Assembly: GCF_963678975.1 (NCBI RefSeq)
Contig: NC_089274.1
Location: 16,695,633-16,759,632, forward strand
DNA length: 64,000 nt
Origin: Dysidea avara
Taxonomy: Eukaryota; Porifera; Demospongiae; Dictyoceratida; Dysideidae
Reading direction: 5' to 3'
A program made the translations under genes and the position numbers. The notes under the pieces are model-generated. The model was given only the letters and a program-made list of their open reading frames with translations. It was not told the DNA's origin and ran no database searches. Shown here in pieces: positions 44,601-56,287 of this stretch (its first letter is position 1; each line of letters begins with the position of its first letter).

Positions 44601-47600
44601 TTTGGGATCATTCAGCAGAATTTTTGGGCTTGATTATACCAAGAGTTCATAATATATACAAGTATAAGAAAAAATTGGGAATTTTAAATTAGATTAGGGA
44701 CAATGTATAATGCTGCAATAAAAAGTACTGAAACAAGCTGGATCGGAGTAGTACGTAATGTCCAAATACTGTAAAACAATAAGAAGTGAATATCCCTACT
44801 GTGCAACTTGTTTGTGAAGTTTTTTTGCAAGCTCATGACCACTAAATATCTGCTGAATTACTCACAGCACTATTATACTAGATTATGACTCATACAATAA
44901 CAACTGATCAGTGGGCGTGGCTCTACATAAGCCTGCAGACAATAATGGACGTAGATTCGTGCATATCTACATGGGCGTGGCTACCATATGTCTACAGACA
45001 GTAATTTACGTAAATGGGCGTGGATTCGTGCATACCTACACACTGATGAATGGACGTGGCTACCATATGTCTACAGACTGTAATTTACGTAAGTGGGCGT
45101 GGCTCATGAAAGAAGCAGAGCTACGCTATGATGTGTGGTAACACATCCACATTTAATTTAGCACGTAGGGTCAGATCCGAATAATCTGTAAAGCAGGACC
45201 TGGATGATCCGACTCGGTTTAACATTGTTACTAATTAAACTATATTTATTGACTTACACATTGCTATATAGTTCGTTGTGAGTTGCTCTCTCTGATCGAT
45301 ATCAACAGCGAGTCTGACGTACGCGTGTGTTTTTGGTACAACCGGCGACCACAAGTATTCGAATAGTTTGATGCAATATACACTGGTATGGAAGCCGTAC
45401 TGTAGTCTATTAACACTCAGCGGTAGAACCTTGACTGATGGCTATGGTAAAGAAGGATAAAAGGTAAGACAATAGCGCAAGCATTGTATGTTTATCAATA
45501 TACCAAAGGTTTTTTCTTAAGCGATCTAGAAACGTTTCTGCGAAAGAATTAGGGCTGTAGCTGTAGCCAGTTTTCCGCTACGCTTGACTGAAGGCGTCAG
45601 GCAGGTAGGCAGGCAGTAGAAAATTCTATTGACTAAATTTAAAAAAAAATTCTGTAGCAACTTGATGGAAACGTTTCGGGTCGATCTGAAGACACTTTTG
45701 GGCTTGGTTTTACCCAACCAATACTGTCATGTCGTTGTGAGGAAATTAAAAATCGCGGCAGGTTTTTGGGTTATATTATATCATGGATCGCCCCCACACC
45801 TTCGATGTCCCTAATATACAGTACTATCGTACTGTATGATACTGAGCAGAGTATCCTACTATCATATACCCCTCGTATCATGAAGTTAAGATGTAACAAC
45901 AAGATGTTGTGGTTTGTGATGTATGAGCAGCCATAAAAGTGCAAGAATCATTAGCACCATTTTACACTCGCGACACTCAGGATAGCCGTATTCATGAATG
46001 GCCTAGCAAGAAACGCCTACGAAGCGGTCCCATGAAAGAACGATTGTAGTTCGGTGAGAAACGCTTAGAGCTGGAGATGATTTGGTTGCTAGCGATGTTG
46101 TTAGGCACGCGTTCATTCGATACCATGTTCAACTAATGACATCATTAATTATACAAAGAAAAACGGGCGAACTCAGAAGTGCTACATCATAACTTCACGA
46201 TACGCTCTTCTACAGGGGTATATGAGAGTAGGATACTCTCCTCAGTATATATATATTATGAACTCTTGATTATACCTAACCAATACTGCCAAGCTGTCGT
46301 GAAGGGAAAATGAGGCTGGTTTTAGGGTGATATTATTGGCAAACCTTCATGATCCCTACTATACCATACTACCATACTACCATACTATAGTCTGTTCGTG
46401 TTCATCTGAGCACTCGTTTCTTGTCATTACATGGGCCAGCTGCCCAATATTCAGTAAGGCAATGAAGCCCTTTACTGACTGGGCACATACATGTTGCTAA
46501 TTGGGACAAGATTGCTTGTTTTGTGGTAGGAACTGGGCTTACTGAATTTAACATTGTGGTATATATCATTGTAGGATGTCACAGAAAAAAAGGTATGTGA
46601 CAACCAGAACAACCGACTGCTATATTAGAGTGTTTGATTGCTCTAACTAGTCCTGTTAGTGGCTGACCTCCTTCCCCTTACCATCATGTGATCAATATTT
46701 TGGAATCAGAAAAGTAAAAGTAATCACTGCAATAATCATTAAGAGAAGGACAGTGTGTACCTCATCCAGGCCAGAGTACAGCTATATATGCAGTTGAATC
46801 TCAGCAGGACAGTAGTTACATCCAGCACAGGGAAGTCATACCTCCAACATCAAGTGAAAAGAAGGAAACTGTATGGGTTTAAATATCGGCTGTTTGCTAA
46901 ATTTGTAATTTGCATGGTTGCTTGATTTTAAACAGTGCCTTCTGCACTAGCATACTACTTCAGCATACATGACTGCTTTATTAGGGTATGTGAATCATCA
47001 TTGTTTAACTACCACTGTATAAATAAATTTTGAGGTGGAAAATTTTTGGGGTTTTTGCAGATTGGCAGCTATACGTGAAAATGTCCCCCCTTGAAGTTTT
47101 AAGCTTGATCAAAATGGCATTGTTTGAGTATTATACATTGTCATGAGCCCATGGAGTTCAGTCAATTCACATTGGTTTGGTGTGCAGTGTTACCAGAATT
47201 ATAATACATATTAGAGTTTATAATGTGGGAGGGCCCATATTATAAACTCTTGGTATTAAGAAGTAGTCAATATTTCATCCCCTAAAGGCATGTCACATTA
47301 CCATTGGTAGATATAATTCATACTGGTCTTGTCGGATACAGCTGCAAAGCAGCAACTGGAACCCAAAAACAGATCAGCAGGATACACATGGCAGTAACAA
47401 GTTCTTGTACCAGTAGACAAATTAATCTACAGCTGTACTGTATGATTTGTGGTTAGTCTAAAACAAGTTACAGGTGTTAACAACACTGTTGCTTTGGGAT
47501 CACAAGAGCTGTCTGGTGATATGGGATGATCTCGTGAGCAAGTAATACCAGCAGGTGAAGTGACAAATTGAAAGCAGCTGTGAACAAGCACTCTGGAATC

Positions 47601-49386
47601 TTAGGGTAATATAACTGGTACTTTACAACACACTCTATTAGTGAACTACCTTTGTACTAGCTAGCTACTTATTGGTATCATTACTGTCTTAACTAACAGG
47701 TGAAAATATTTACAATGGCTCAAGGGAATATATCTCTACATTGCTAAGACAAAGGTAACTGCATTGGGAAGCAAAAATCTTTAAGGAAAGGTAGTAGCAA
47801 TGTTTGTAAGTAGTTGCTGGTTTTTTTTTCCAGGTAAGCTTCTCTGCCATTATTCTCACATTGTGGTGATAAATCCTTGTATTATCATATTGTCATAGCA
47901 ACTTTTTTAGCAGCCTAGCTTCATTGACAAGCGTCAAAGCCAATCAAATAATATCCTGATTAAACTATTAAAAAACAGAATCACAGAATTTGGCACGTGG
48001 TTTGTTGCATAATTAGAACCAATTTAAAGTGCTTCACTAACTCTTTCACTGGCTGTAAACATTTAGAGCACTGGTGAAAAGCATGGAGAGAAAGACAAAA
48101 GATATTGTTCTGCTTAAATGATGATGTGTGTATGATCATAGGCTAAATGATGTGGTATTAATAAAATGTAACAATCTTACCTTAATTGACCAATCAATTC
48201 ACTGTTGTACTCTTGCTCAATCACCTCACTTATGGCTGGATTTTTACTAACTTTCCTACAACAAATTAGGGATACACCACATTATGACGATCTACATATG
48301 CTCACTCTTTCTCCTCTTGCTTGACTGCACGAACTCTCTTAAGAGCAGCCTCTTGTAACTCCTGAATGTGCTTAGGAGGAGACTCGTACTAAAATAATGT
48401 ATAATTATAAAACACTATCTACGAAGTAGCCAATACTGTTGCAAGTAAAGTAACTTGAGTTATATTACTAGTTTTTATAGCATATTTTGTTTTATTACTT
48501 AGTTACCACAAAAGGTATATTACATAATGTGTTATACAAGTAACATGTTACTTCCAACACTGAAGGTTAGTTAGGAAATTTGCTGTGAAGCCAGAGATTA
48601 GGTAGATAGAGTTACGTTTAGACAAAAGACTCTAGATAACGTTATATTGCTATGGTATTATGAACATGTATTTGGACAGCTGACAGACTGACTGAACCTT
48701 CTGAATAATTGTCTGCATACTGGATCCATAGCCTATTATTATTATTATTATTGGGGGTACAGGTAAGAAGGCAAAGCCTGTAAAAATCTGATCTGAACAA
48801 TCAAACTACTACAAAAATAACTCAATATCATACTGGTAATCATAATAAAATCTATCTAGGTGTGTCTTAAAACAAATTGGTTGATTAACAGATCATGTGG
48901 GAGTCCATTCCAATCATTTATAATTCTTACTGAATGAAAGTGACGACGTGGCAAAGCAGGTATTATATGATATAACAAGTCTTGTACATTGACTTACTGC
49001 ATCATATCTGCTCTTTTCTATGCTAGTTAGTTTGTTGTACTGGGTAGTACTAAGATCTTTCCATCGCTTTGGCTGATATTTTGTTGGTGCTGGTCTGGGA
49101 GGTGATTGTGCGGTAGGACACGCCGCATCGCGCATTAATTTCTAAGCGCACACACAATAAACAATAACTACACAAACATCCATGATGAACCATACCTGAA
49201 GCCTTTTGGACAAGTTCTTTTGACTGACGGTAGTCGTGGAGTTAATTGGTGGTAAGTGAAACACTTCACCTTCCCCCTGTGTCTGGTGTGTTAAACGAAC
49301 AAAAAAAAGATATGATGATTTCACCATAAGAATCTATGATTTCACCAAACTTAAGTCAAACAGACACTCACCGCTTGGTTTTCCAT
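41700..49386 (-). CDS. unrecognised 214-residue helical protein
   Basis: Eight exons join in one frame with consensus splice sites: 49372-49386, 49196-49276, 48998-49141, 48306-48388, 48181-48255, 41989-42046, 41807-41935, 41700-41759 (stop TAA). Start MENQA. The first 80 residues are Pro-rich and basic (SPPRPAPTKYQPKRW). The remainder is predicted helical and charged (HIQELQEAALKRVRAVKQEEKE, AAEAKERVNNIRYQFRV, RERCEAILEDEKG). No signal peptide, membrane segment or catalytic motif. I do not recognise the family. Its exon count, frame continuity across eight exons and head-to-head pairing with ACOX1 argue that it is real. Intron 5 is 6.1 kb and full of transposons. Cilium or cytoskeleton roles are possible for such proteins but unproven. 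Confidence 0.7.
43749..43771. mobile_element. palindromic mini-element, short copy F
   Basis: CAAGAGTA ... TACTCTTG-type ends only 23 bp apart. Flanks TTACTAT and TTACTAA agree in 6 of 7 bases, as an old target duplication would. Perhaps internally deleted. Confidence 0.5.
44911..45110. repeat. tandem GGGCGTGG-type units
   Basis: Diverged units of about 60 bases with TGGGCGTGGCT, CATATCTACA/CATACCTACA and CTACAGAC...TAATTTACGTAA. Related units lie in the element at 24453-24980. Confidence 0.6.
45540..45830 (-). mobile_element. dispersed ~1-kb repeat, partial copy
   Basis: Contains CTTGACTGAAGGCGTC, CAGTAGAAAATTC, GGGCTTGGTTTTACC and the edge GATGTCCCTAATATA. It serves as the uninterrupted reference for the split copy at 44090-46375. 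Confidence 0.65.
45841..46246. mobile_element. 406-bp TIR element
   Basis: Long inverted ends beginning ACTGAG, with GAGTATCCTACT, TCATATACCCCT and GTGAAGTTATGA-type blocks, pairing for about 55 bases with a few mismatches. No coding frame. Confidence 0.7.
47212..47252. mobile_element. palindromic mini-element, decayed copy E
   Basis: GAGTTTATAATGTGGG pairs with CCCATATTATAAACTC and the right end CTCTTG is intact. The left CAA has changed and no clear 7-bp duplication remains. Confidence 0.6.
48430..48563. mobile_element. hAT-like MITE, truncated copy 3
   Basis: Reads like the right half of the element at 3608-4095 (AAAGTAACTTG, TTTTTATAGC, TTACCACAAAAG) and ends CCAACACTG. Left end absent. 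In intron 3 of the unknown gene. Confidence 0.65.
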
Positions 49387-49569
49387 CAGTTATTTGTTCG
49401 TAGCATATCAACGAACAATTACAAGTCTTAGTGCAATTTCTTTAGACTGAGCAGCTTCAGACCACGCATACAATCATGCAACTGTTGCCATAGCACTCAC
49501 TAACTAGAGGCGCAGGCGCTCATTTTAGTTGCGCCGAGTGCGTTGACCTTTTGCCCAAGTTTGTTAGCA
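49387..49569. promoter_or_regulatory. probable bidirectional promoter, unknown gene / ACOX1
   Basis: 183 bases between start codons. GCGCAGGCGC near 49508 is close to the NRF1 palindrome typical of CpG-type bidirectional promoters. No TATA box. Confidence 0.45.
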
Positions 49570-52500
49570 ATGGCGATGGCAAAGGAGCTTAAAGTCGAAC
49601 GAGAGCGGTCCACGCTTGATGTGCTGGAACTGACGCATGTGTGGGACGGTGGGGAGTTTATGACTGACATAAGGAGGGAAATGGGTAGGGAATGATCATG
49701 GTGATGTATTAAATATTAGTGCATATCACATCCACGCCCCTCCCACTACAGAATCGTTAGTGTTCTCAGATCCAGTGTTCAACAATGATGACCTGTACTT
49801 CCGCTCAAATGAAGAAGCTTTCATGCGTGACATGGAAAAATCAGTACGATATGTTCAGAGATGCCAGGAGCTGAATATACAGGATGACCCTATAAAGCGA
49901 CCGCTATTTGTCAGGTGAAATTCTTTTACTGCTCTGACATTGTAGGTGCATCCATATCATTTCAGAGCCATAAACACAGAGCTGCCGATAGAAATTAATG
50001 AGACAATGTTTATTCCAACACTCGAAGGGCAGGCATCCAATGAACAGAAGGAGAGATGGCTCGAACCAGCTAAAAGACATGAGATTATTGGAGCTTATGC
50101 TCAGACAGAGATGGGCCATGGTTAGCTGGGGAAATATGGTACCAGTTTTTGTATGTCATTTTTTTGTAGGTACATTTATCCGTGGACTGGAAACTACTGC
50201 CACATATGATCCAAAGACTCAGCAGTTTGACATGCACAGCCCAACTTTGACCTCAATGAAATGGTGGCCTGGAGCATGTGAGTAATCAAGAAACGTAGGG
50301 GCTGGCATGTGGTGTGCTAGCTCAAGGAGCCAGCATGTCACATCAGTGTGTTATTACATTATGCATACATAACTTTATCAGAATCAGGTGATGGATAAAC
50401 CATTTGCCTTTAGTACTCTTACTAAAATTAATTTGAGTGAAATCACCCCAAGATACAAACTGTCAAAGTACCATTTCAAGGCAGTCAAATAACTGTTTGT
50501 GGTGTATGAGTGTTTTGTAAATATGTAAAAATAAGCAATTGAAAAACAAAGAAATAAGGGAAAGTGGCTTCTCCTTTTCATATAGAAACTTAGGCATGTA
50601 TTGTGAGACAGTGTGAAATTATTATTTTGCCGAGTGAGATTGAGATACTCTAATACAACAGTCACCCAGAAAACAAATAACTAAGCTTTCAGCAAATAAA
50701 AATACTTACCAAAAGATATTTGCTTTCCTTTACCCATTCTTAGAGGAGGGGGTGGGGCTAAAATGATGACATACCATTATTAAAAATTAACATGCCGCAG
50801 AACTGCCACTTTCTAAGGCTACACCATTTTCCAGCTGTTTCACATAGAAAACTTAGTAACACAAGACATGTATGGAGAAACAGTATCACTAGTTTATATG
50901 TTTAGTAATGTAGACGCTTATCCTACATAATCCAGACCATTAATGAATGGTGTCCCTTTTGTATAGAAATCTGGCAGTCTGGACATATTCCAAGGTGTCC
51001 ATACATTATGTAGGTTCTCGTATAATGCATGTAGGAAATTTACCTGTATGCAATGGGTTGTTTGTAAAGTGTTTTGAAGCTATCTAAAAGGCTATATAAT
51101 TGACGGTATCTTAAGTTACCGATATTTTTTCTTGTCTAGTGGGCCATACTGCCACTCATGCTGTAGTGGTTGCTAGACTGATCACTAAGGGTAAAGACCA
51201 TGGTATTCATCACTTTTTGGTACAACTAAGAAGCCTTCATGACCACAAACCATTACCAGGTTAGTACCTACAGACACTTTCCTACTCCTTGCAATTTTCC
51301 AAAGCGAAAAGCGTGTTCATGTGACCATTAAATAACTGTTAGCTAGAGCCTGCTGAGTGCTAAGGTCGTAATTGCTGTACAGGACGACTACAAGAGGCAA
51401 GGATACAAAGTATTTGTAGCATTGTGTTATTAAATGAACCTGTGGATAATCCAGCTAGTGAGATGGTTTTCACAAATTACGCTTTACGGAATACGCTTTA
51501 CGGATTTGAATTGCAAGTTTTTGTAAAGTGTCTGTATCCGATATACCATATTTCTTCATTGGTAGCTGCACTTGAAAATAAGGGTTTAAACGTTGTTTTC
51601 GAGCACTGAGTAGTGGTTGAGTTTGAAATAATTGCCATATTGATTTGAACTAAGGTAATGCTGTGGTATTTAACCAAGTGAATACGGTAAATGTCTTCAT
51701 GATATTTGAGCTAATATACAAGGAAGCTACCACAGTAAATATGGTAGTTCAAACAATCAATGTGGCGAATATTCAAACTTGACCTCAACCACTACTTGAC
51801 ACTCAAAAACAATGTTTAAGCTCATAATTTTGAAATTGATTGTGGTATTGAAGATGCAGTGTTTAACCAAGTAAATTACTGAATACTGTGGGATAATTTG
51901 CTGCAATGGCTTTGATGTGTCAAATCTGCTATTAGCTACAGTGTGGAAAATCACACTACAGTGTGGAAAATCACACTACAGTGTGGAAAATCACTGCTCA
52001 TTAAAAGTCTTTCTTCCTGCCATAATTTCTTTCCACCATTCCATCACAATGAACCTCTGCTACATGGTGTATATATTTTAGGTGTTCATGTCGGTGACAT
52101 TGGAACAAAGTTTGGTTATGTGGGAGGTGATAATGGTTTCTTGCGTTTAACTCACGTGAAGATCCCACGTGAGAACATGCTGATGCGTCATGCAAAGGTT
52201 AGGTTGGTATCCTTCATTATAATGTTGTTACATCTTCTGTCATTTTTCAGATTGCAGTTGATGGCACATACACAAAACCAGCCCATGAAAAGATCTCCTA
52301 TGGCACCATGATGATGGTGCGGGCATTTCTGTTGTTCTTTACTTCTGACCATCTATCACGGGCTGTCACCATAGCAACACGGTACTCTGTGGTTAGAAGG
52401 CAGACTCCAAGCAAACCAGGGTAAGTATTCTTGGCTAGAGACTGCAGTGTGTCTGCTAATAGGAGCTTGTGTCTCTTATTTGTGCATTTATAAACGTGTC

Positions 52501-55500
52501 TTGTGTTGCCATAGAACCTGGTCCATATGTGACCAGCTTAGAGATGTTCCCTCGATTAGTCATGAGCAAATGGTTTTCACCAAGCTTCTCTATAAATTAC
52601 TTGTGTTTAGAAATTATTTGCTTTCTCACTTCCAGTGGTCCAGAGATGCAGATATTGGATTACGTCACACAACAGTACAAGCTACTGCCACAAATTGCCA
52701 ACTCATATGCACTCAAAATGGCCAGTAGGTTTATGATGCAACTGTATGTGACAACTAAGGGAGAAATACAAGAAGGAGATTTGTCTTCATTGCCAGTGGT
52801 AAGCCAACCAAGTGCAGTGGAACTGTCAACTTTGGTTGCGTTTGGGCAAAATCTTCACATTATAAGCAGGTTGTAGGTCACTCTACAGAACGATACATTT
52901 GGGTGTTATTACTATCATACTATGGCCAGTTTAAACAGGTGACTGTGGGACACAGATTTTTTTGATAACTATACCATTTTTCAGAGACCATGAGCTTAGT
53001 AGAAGTATTTCTTGAGTGAGGATCTTTGGAGAACAGTGTGATTTTTTGCTGTCTACACACCAAATGTAATGATCATGTTCCTTTTGTTCCTTCTTTAACT
53101 GCCAGTGCAGCCCACACATACGTACACGTACCACTGAGCTCAGCTTTGATACCTCTTCATAAACAAGATAACTTCCACATGGTACTAAATGTAAAGAATG
53201 TGTTTTTGAATTTGGTTCACATGGTAACTTTTATACTGCAGATCAAAATTAATTTTAGTTTGAGAATCAACTTTTTTTTGGATTTAAAACTTAGTATTAC
53301 AAAATTTACAAAATTAACAATTGTAAATTAATAGGCCTTTGGCTGTCCATATCCAGATTCTGTCCTTAAATTAGAATTTGGATAGTATGATTTTGGTACT
53401 TGGTCCATAAAATGTTGTGTTTTAATGTGCATAGCTCCATGCAACCAGTGCTGGATTGAAGGCATTCTCCACCGAGATGGCATCTCAGGGTATTGAGGTA
53501 CAACATTGCGTAACATTAAAATACATACTAATACAGTCATTCTTTGTCAGGTGTGCAGGCTCTCGTGTGGTGGGATGGGATATTCCTTGGCCAGTGGGTT
53601 ACCCTTCTTATACGTGAGAATAGTGGCCGCACAAACTTATGAGGGAGAGAACACCGTGCTGTACCTGCAAACTGCAAGGTAAGTAGTAGTAGTAGTAGTA
53701 GTAGTTTGGTAGTGGTAGTGGTAGTGGTAGTAGTAGTAGTAGGTAGACTCCTCATACTGCCTACAAAGTATGTGAGGTGCTTTGTGGGCTACGGTTGGCT
53801 GGTAGCTCAAGTAGAAGGTCTCATTGTTGTTGCTATGTATATAGGTATCTGCACAAGCTCTACTCACAGCGACTGTCTCAGGCACAGTTGCCATCAGATG
53901 TGGCATACCTGGGAGCAGACTACCCTTGTCACACAACATGTTCTGCTAACACACCATATCAACTATTTGATGCACATATCCAGTTGGAGGCTTATCGCCA
54001 GCGAGCCGTCAGGTGTGGTGTAGTTGTAACAGAAAGAGTTGATGATTTCACTTGCTTACAGGTCAGTATCAAAGGCATATAGAATGATGGAGGCAGCCCT
54101 TGCTAGGGGAATGGACCAACCGGATGCATGGAATGCTGCGTCTGTGGAATGGGTACGAGCTGCTAAGGTAACCAAAACACTGTACCACATCACCTTTAAG
54201 AACCTTGTAAACCACTTAGGCACACTGTCATCTCTCAGTACTACAGATGTTCATCAATGCAGTTCAAACACATGAAATGTGTCCCAACAATCGACACATA
54301 TTTAAAGCTCTCTGTGACATGTTTGCCTTGCATGGTATAGTTGAAAATGGACGGGAATTTCTACAGGATGGCTACATGAGCTCAGAACAGATGGACATGG
54401 TACGACAACAGGTCTATGACCTACTAAAAGTGATCAGGTAAAGTATAGGATGGTTAGTTGGTTATACATATACAGTGGAACCTCATCGTAAACAATCATG
54501 TTGGGACCACTATGCAACAGTACCATAGGGGATGCTATTACAGCAGGGATCCTACCTAGGTTTTACCAAAGAAGTTCCACTGTGCAACCACTTAGTTTGT
54601 TCCATATTTTAACACTTGGTTACAATAAATACACATGTGCAGTGATCAACAAAAATTAAACTACACACACTTTTGGAGTTCTAATATGTTGGGGTGCATA
54701 GTATTAACATTGAAGAGTTTCTAAAATAGTATGCTTCTGCTGCAATGTCTGCTGAGTAAATTCTGCTTAGTAGGTGTCTTCAATACTGGAACTGCACCCG
54801 GCGGTAGCCACCACTTTGAGGTCGGGGCTGAGGCCAATCCAGTGGACGGGAGATACGGAAAAAGATCAGGAACGCAATACGACTAACTTGGACGGTAGCT
54901 GTGTAACAGAGTGCGCCTACTAGCAGGTTGTTGTTCCGAGTCTGTTTGTATCGTTTGTGGTCCCACTGTTCAATCAAGGCAGTAGAAAGGAACCACAAGC
55001 AAACAGGATAGATGGTGACAGTGTACCTCATGAATTGGTCAAGAACGGTCGTTTCCAGTATCACCCAAAGTGTCAGGAAGACAAGATAAGAAACGATAAT
55101 GATCGATGAGGCGACATCAGCTTTAACTGTTTTCCCTGAGTTGTACTGCATTGTGATGTTAATGTACAGGAGAAGTTCGATGATCTGCCAAGTCACCATC
55201 AGTGCTAGTCCATTGTGGACTACAAACCTTGTTATCCACTTGTCCATGACCCAGCCTTCTTGCTGTAGCCGGCTGGTGCGCCAGTACATCAGAAAATGCG
55301 CCAGCCCCAAGCACCCAATGAGTAGAGCTGTCACCAGAATTTGACACACCAGTCCAGGATTGACGTGACGGTTGGCGTACACGTATAGGCGAACAATAAT
55401 GAGCCCCATAGCCGCCGAAAACAGTAGATATGACGCCATGGGAATGACCTTTGGAACACGAGGTCTGAACAGAAAGCTCCAGCCATACAATAACCAGGTG

Positions 55501-56159
55501 CACTGCCAAATAAACATGAAAATAATAGCCACGGCGTATCCCCACATTGGTGGCGAGATTTGCAATGGGTAACCTTTCGTAGTGTTGCCGTGCTTGTGTC
55601 CCCGATAGAATACTTCAAGGTCAAGATCAAATCCATAATTCTCTGAGTTGTCGGATGACGCTAATCCATAGAAAATGATTGTGATGATTAACATAAACGT
55701 CGTAACCACCAGCACTATCGGCTCGGATAACTGGGTCCCCTGCTTTGATGGCCACGAGAACATCATCATGCGAAAAACTGAAACTTGGCACGTTGTTGAC
55801 ACAGTAGTCGTCCGTAAATTATGTAATTAGTTTTACGCGACAATATTACTAAATACAGTAAATATTTATGTGAATTATGACATCTTAGCATTTTAAACAT
55901 TTTATTTAGGAAAGAAGCTGTACCATTAGTTGATGCCTTTGATCACAGAGATGAGTTACTCTGCTCAGTACTGGGTAGATATGATGGTGACGTTTACAAC
56001 CACTTGTACCAGTGGGCCCTCAAGTGTCCCCGTAACAAATATGAGGTGTGTTTATCATCCACTATATTTCTTATTATGTGCTCTTCACTGCAACAGGTAC
56101 ATCCTGCTTACCACAAGCATTTAAAGAAGCTTATCAAACCACCCTCTGCTAAACTGTAA
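49570..56159 (+). CDS. ACOX1: ACOX1-type peroxisomal acyl-CoA oxidase
   Basis: 15 exons in frame, 654 residues (human 660): 49570-49684, 49752-49914, 49966-50120, 50170-50277, 51140-51259, 52082-52197, 52251-52420, 52636-52798, 53435-53497, 53551-53678, 53845-54012, 54062-54167, 54247-54437, 55910-56045, 56097-56159. Marks: [26 protein letters not shown] (FAD-binding start, split here across two exons), [80 protein letters not shown]. It ends in AKL, a usable C-terminal peroxisomal targeting signal 1 variant. Known role: first, H2O2-producing step of peroxisomal beta-oxidation. A second ATG at 49576 is equally possible as start. Intron 13 holds an antisense gene. Confidence 0.96.
51937..51993. 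repeat. three tandem 20-bp units in ACOX1 intron 5
   Basis: Nearly identical copies of CTACAGTGTGGAAAATCACA follow each other just before the exon at 52082. Confidence 0.9.
53680..53742. repeat. (AGT)n/(GTGGTA)n repeat next to a donor
   Basis: It starts directly in the GTAAGTAGTAGTAG donor of ACOX1 exon 10 and continues as TAG and TGG triplets. The open frames through it are artefacts. Confidence 0.85.
54473..54582. mobile_element. MITE of the CAGTGGAACCTC family
   Basis: Ends CAGTGGAACCTC and GAAGTTCCACTG. TA on the left, lost on the right. In ACOX1 intron 13. Confidence 0.55.
54780..55769 (-). CDS. intronless 8-TM membrane protein nested antisense in ACOX1 intron 13
   Basis: 329 residues from the first ATG (55769); the open frame reaches a GTG 11 codons earlier. 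Eight hydrophobic segments are visible, roughly residues 18-40, 75-97, 107-131, 140-164, 183-203, 220-240, 255-275 and 286-309. An acidic loop lies between the first two ([17 protein letters not shown], with an NTT glycosylation site). Conserved-looking blocks are [24 protein letters not shown] and VILETTVL. The pattern of Trp/Asn-rich segments recalls uncharacterised invertebrate multi-pass proteins. It is not a canonical rhodopsin-like receptor, since DRY and NPxxY are absent. The stop lies 342 bases past the upstream ACOX1 exon. A complete long frame without introns in an intron-rich genome suggests a retrocopy origin or an intronless family. Confidence 0.75.
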   Translation of the reverse strand: MMMFSWPSKQGTQLSEPIVLVVTTFMLIITIIFYGLASSDNSENYGFDLDLEVFYRGHKHGNTTKGYPLQISPPMWGYAVAIIFMFIWQCTWLLYGWSFLFRPRVPKVIPMASYLLFSAAMGLIIVRLYVYANRHVNPGLVCQILVTALLIGCLGLAHFLMYWRTSRLQQEGWVMDKWITRFVVHNGLALMVTWQIIELLLYINITMQYNSGKTVKADVASSIIIVSYLVFLTLWVILETTVLDQFMRYTVTIYPVCLWFLSTALIEQWDHKRYKQTRNNNLLVGALCYTATVQVSRIAFLIFFRISRPLDWPQPRPQSGGYRRVQFQY

Positions 56160-56287
56160 CAATTTTGTGCACTCAAATACCATGTGTGTTCTGTACATGT
56201 GTACTAAAATTATAAACAACATTTCAAACAAACAATTAGATTTACTGGGATATGAAGATAATTCAAGTTGCATGTTATTGTTCTAAA

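Larger units (their letters stand above)
44640..46268. mobile_element. 1.63-kb insertion with CAAGAGTTCATAATATATAC ends
   Basis: Termini CAAGAGTTCATAATAT (44640) and ATATTATGAACTCTTG (ends 46268) equal those of the palindromic mini-element. An exact 7-bp duplication ATTATAC flanks it at 44633-44639 and 46269-46275. Cargo: a hairpin arm of the 1-kb family (44690-44830), GGGCGTGG repeat units (44911-45110), a second 1-kb-family copy (45540-45830) and a TIR element (45841-46246). No transposase was found. It is either a long relative of the mini-element or a mini-element split by later insertions. Confidence 0.7.
44090..46375 (-). mobile_element. dispersed ~1-kb repeat split by a 1.63-kb insertion
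   Basis: Left part (to 44639) and right part (from 46276) are one copy of the family in minus orientation. Joining the two flanks after removing one ATTATAC restores a stretch equal to the intact copy near 45695-45725. The split is made by the element at 44640-46268. Confidence 0.7.
42047..48180. other. 6.1-kb transposon-filled intron 5 of the unknown gene
   Basis: About 100 times longer than the other introns of this gene. It holds nested repeats at 43749, 44090-46375 and 47212, a small (GT)n at 42870-42910, and otherwise no exon I can support. Confidence 0.6.

Noticed and set aside
49998-50285. 95-codon plus frame with [12 protein letters not shown]-like content as a separate gene
   Set aside because: It runs through ACOX1 exons 3 and 4 and the intron between them, so it is part of ACOX1.
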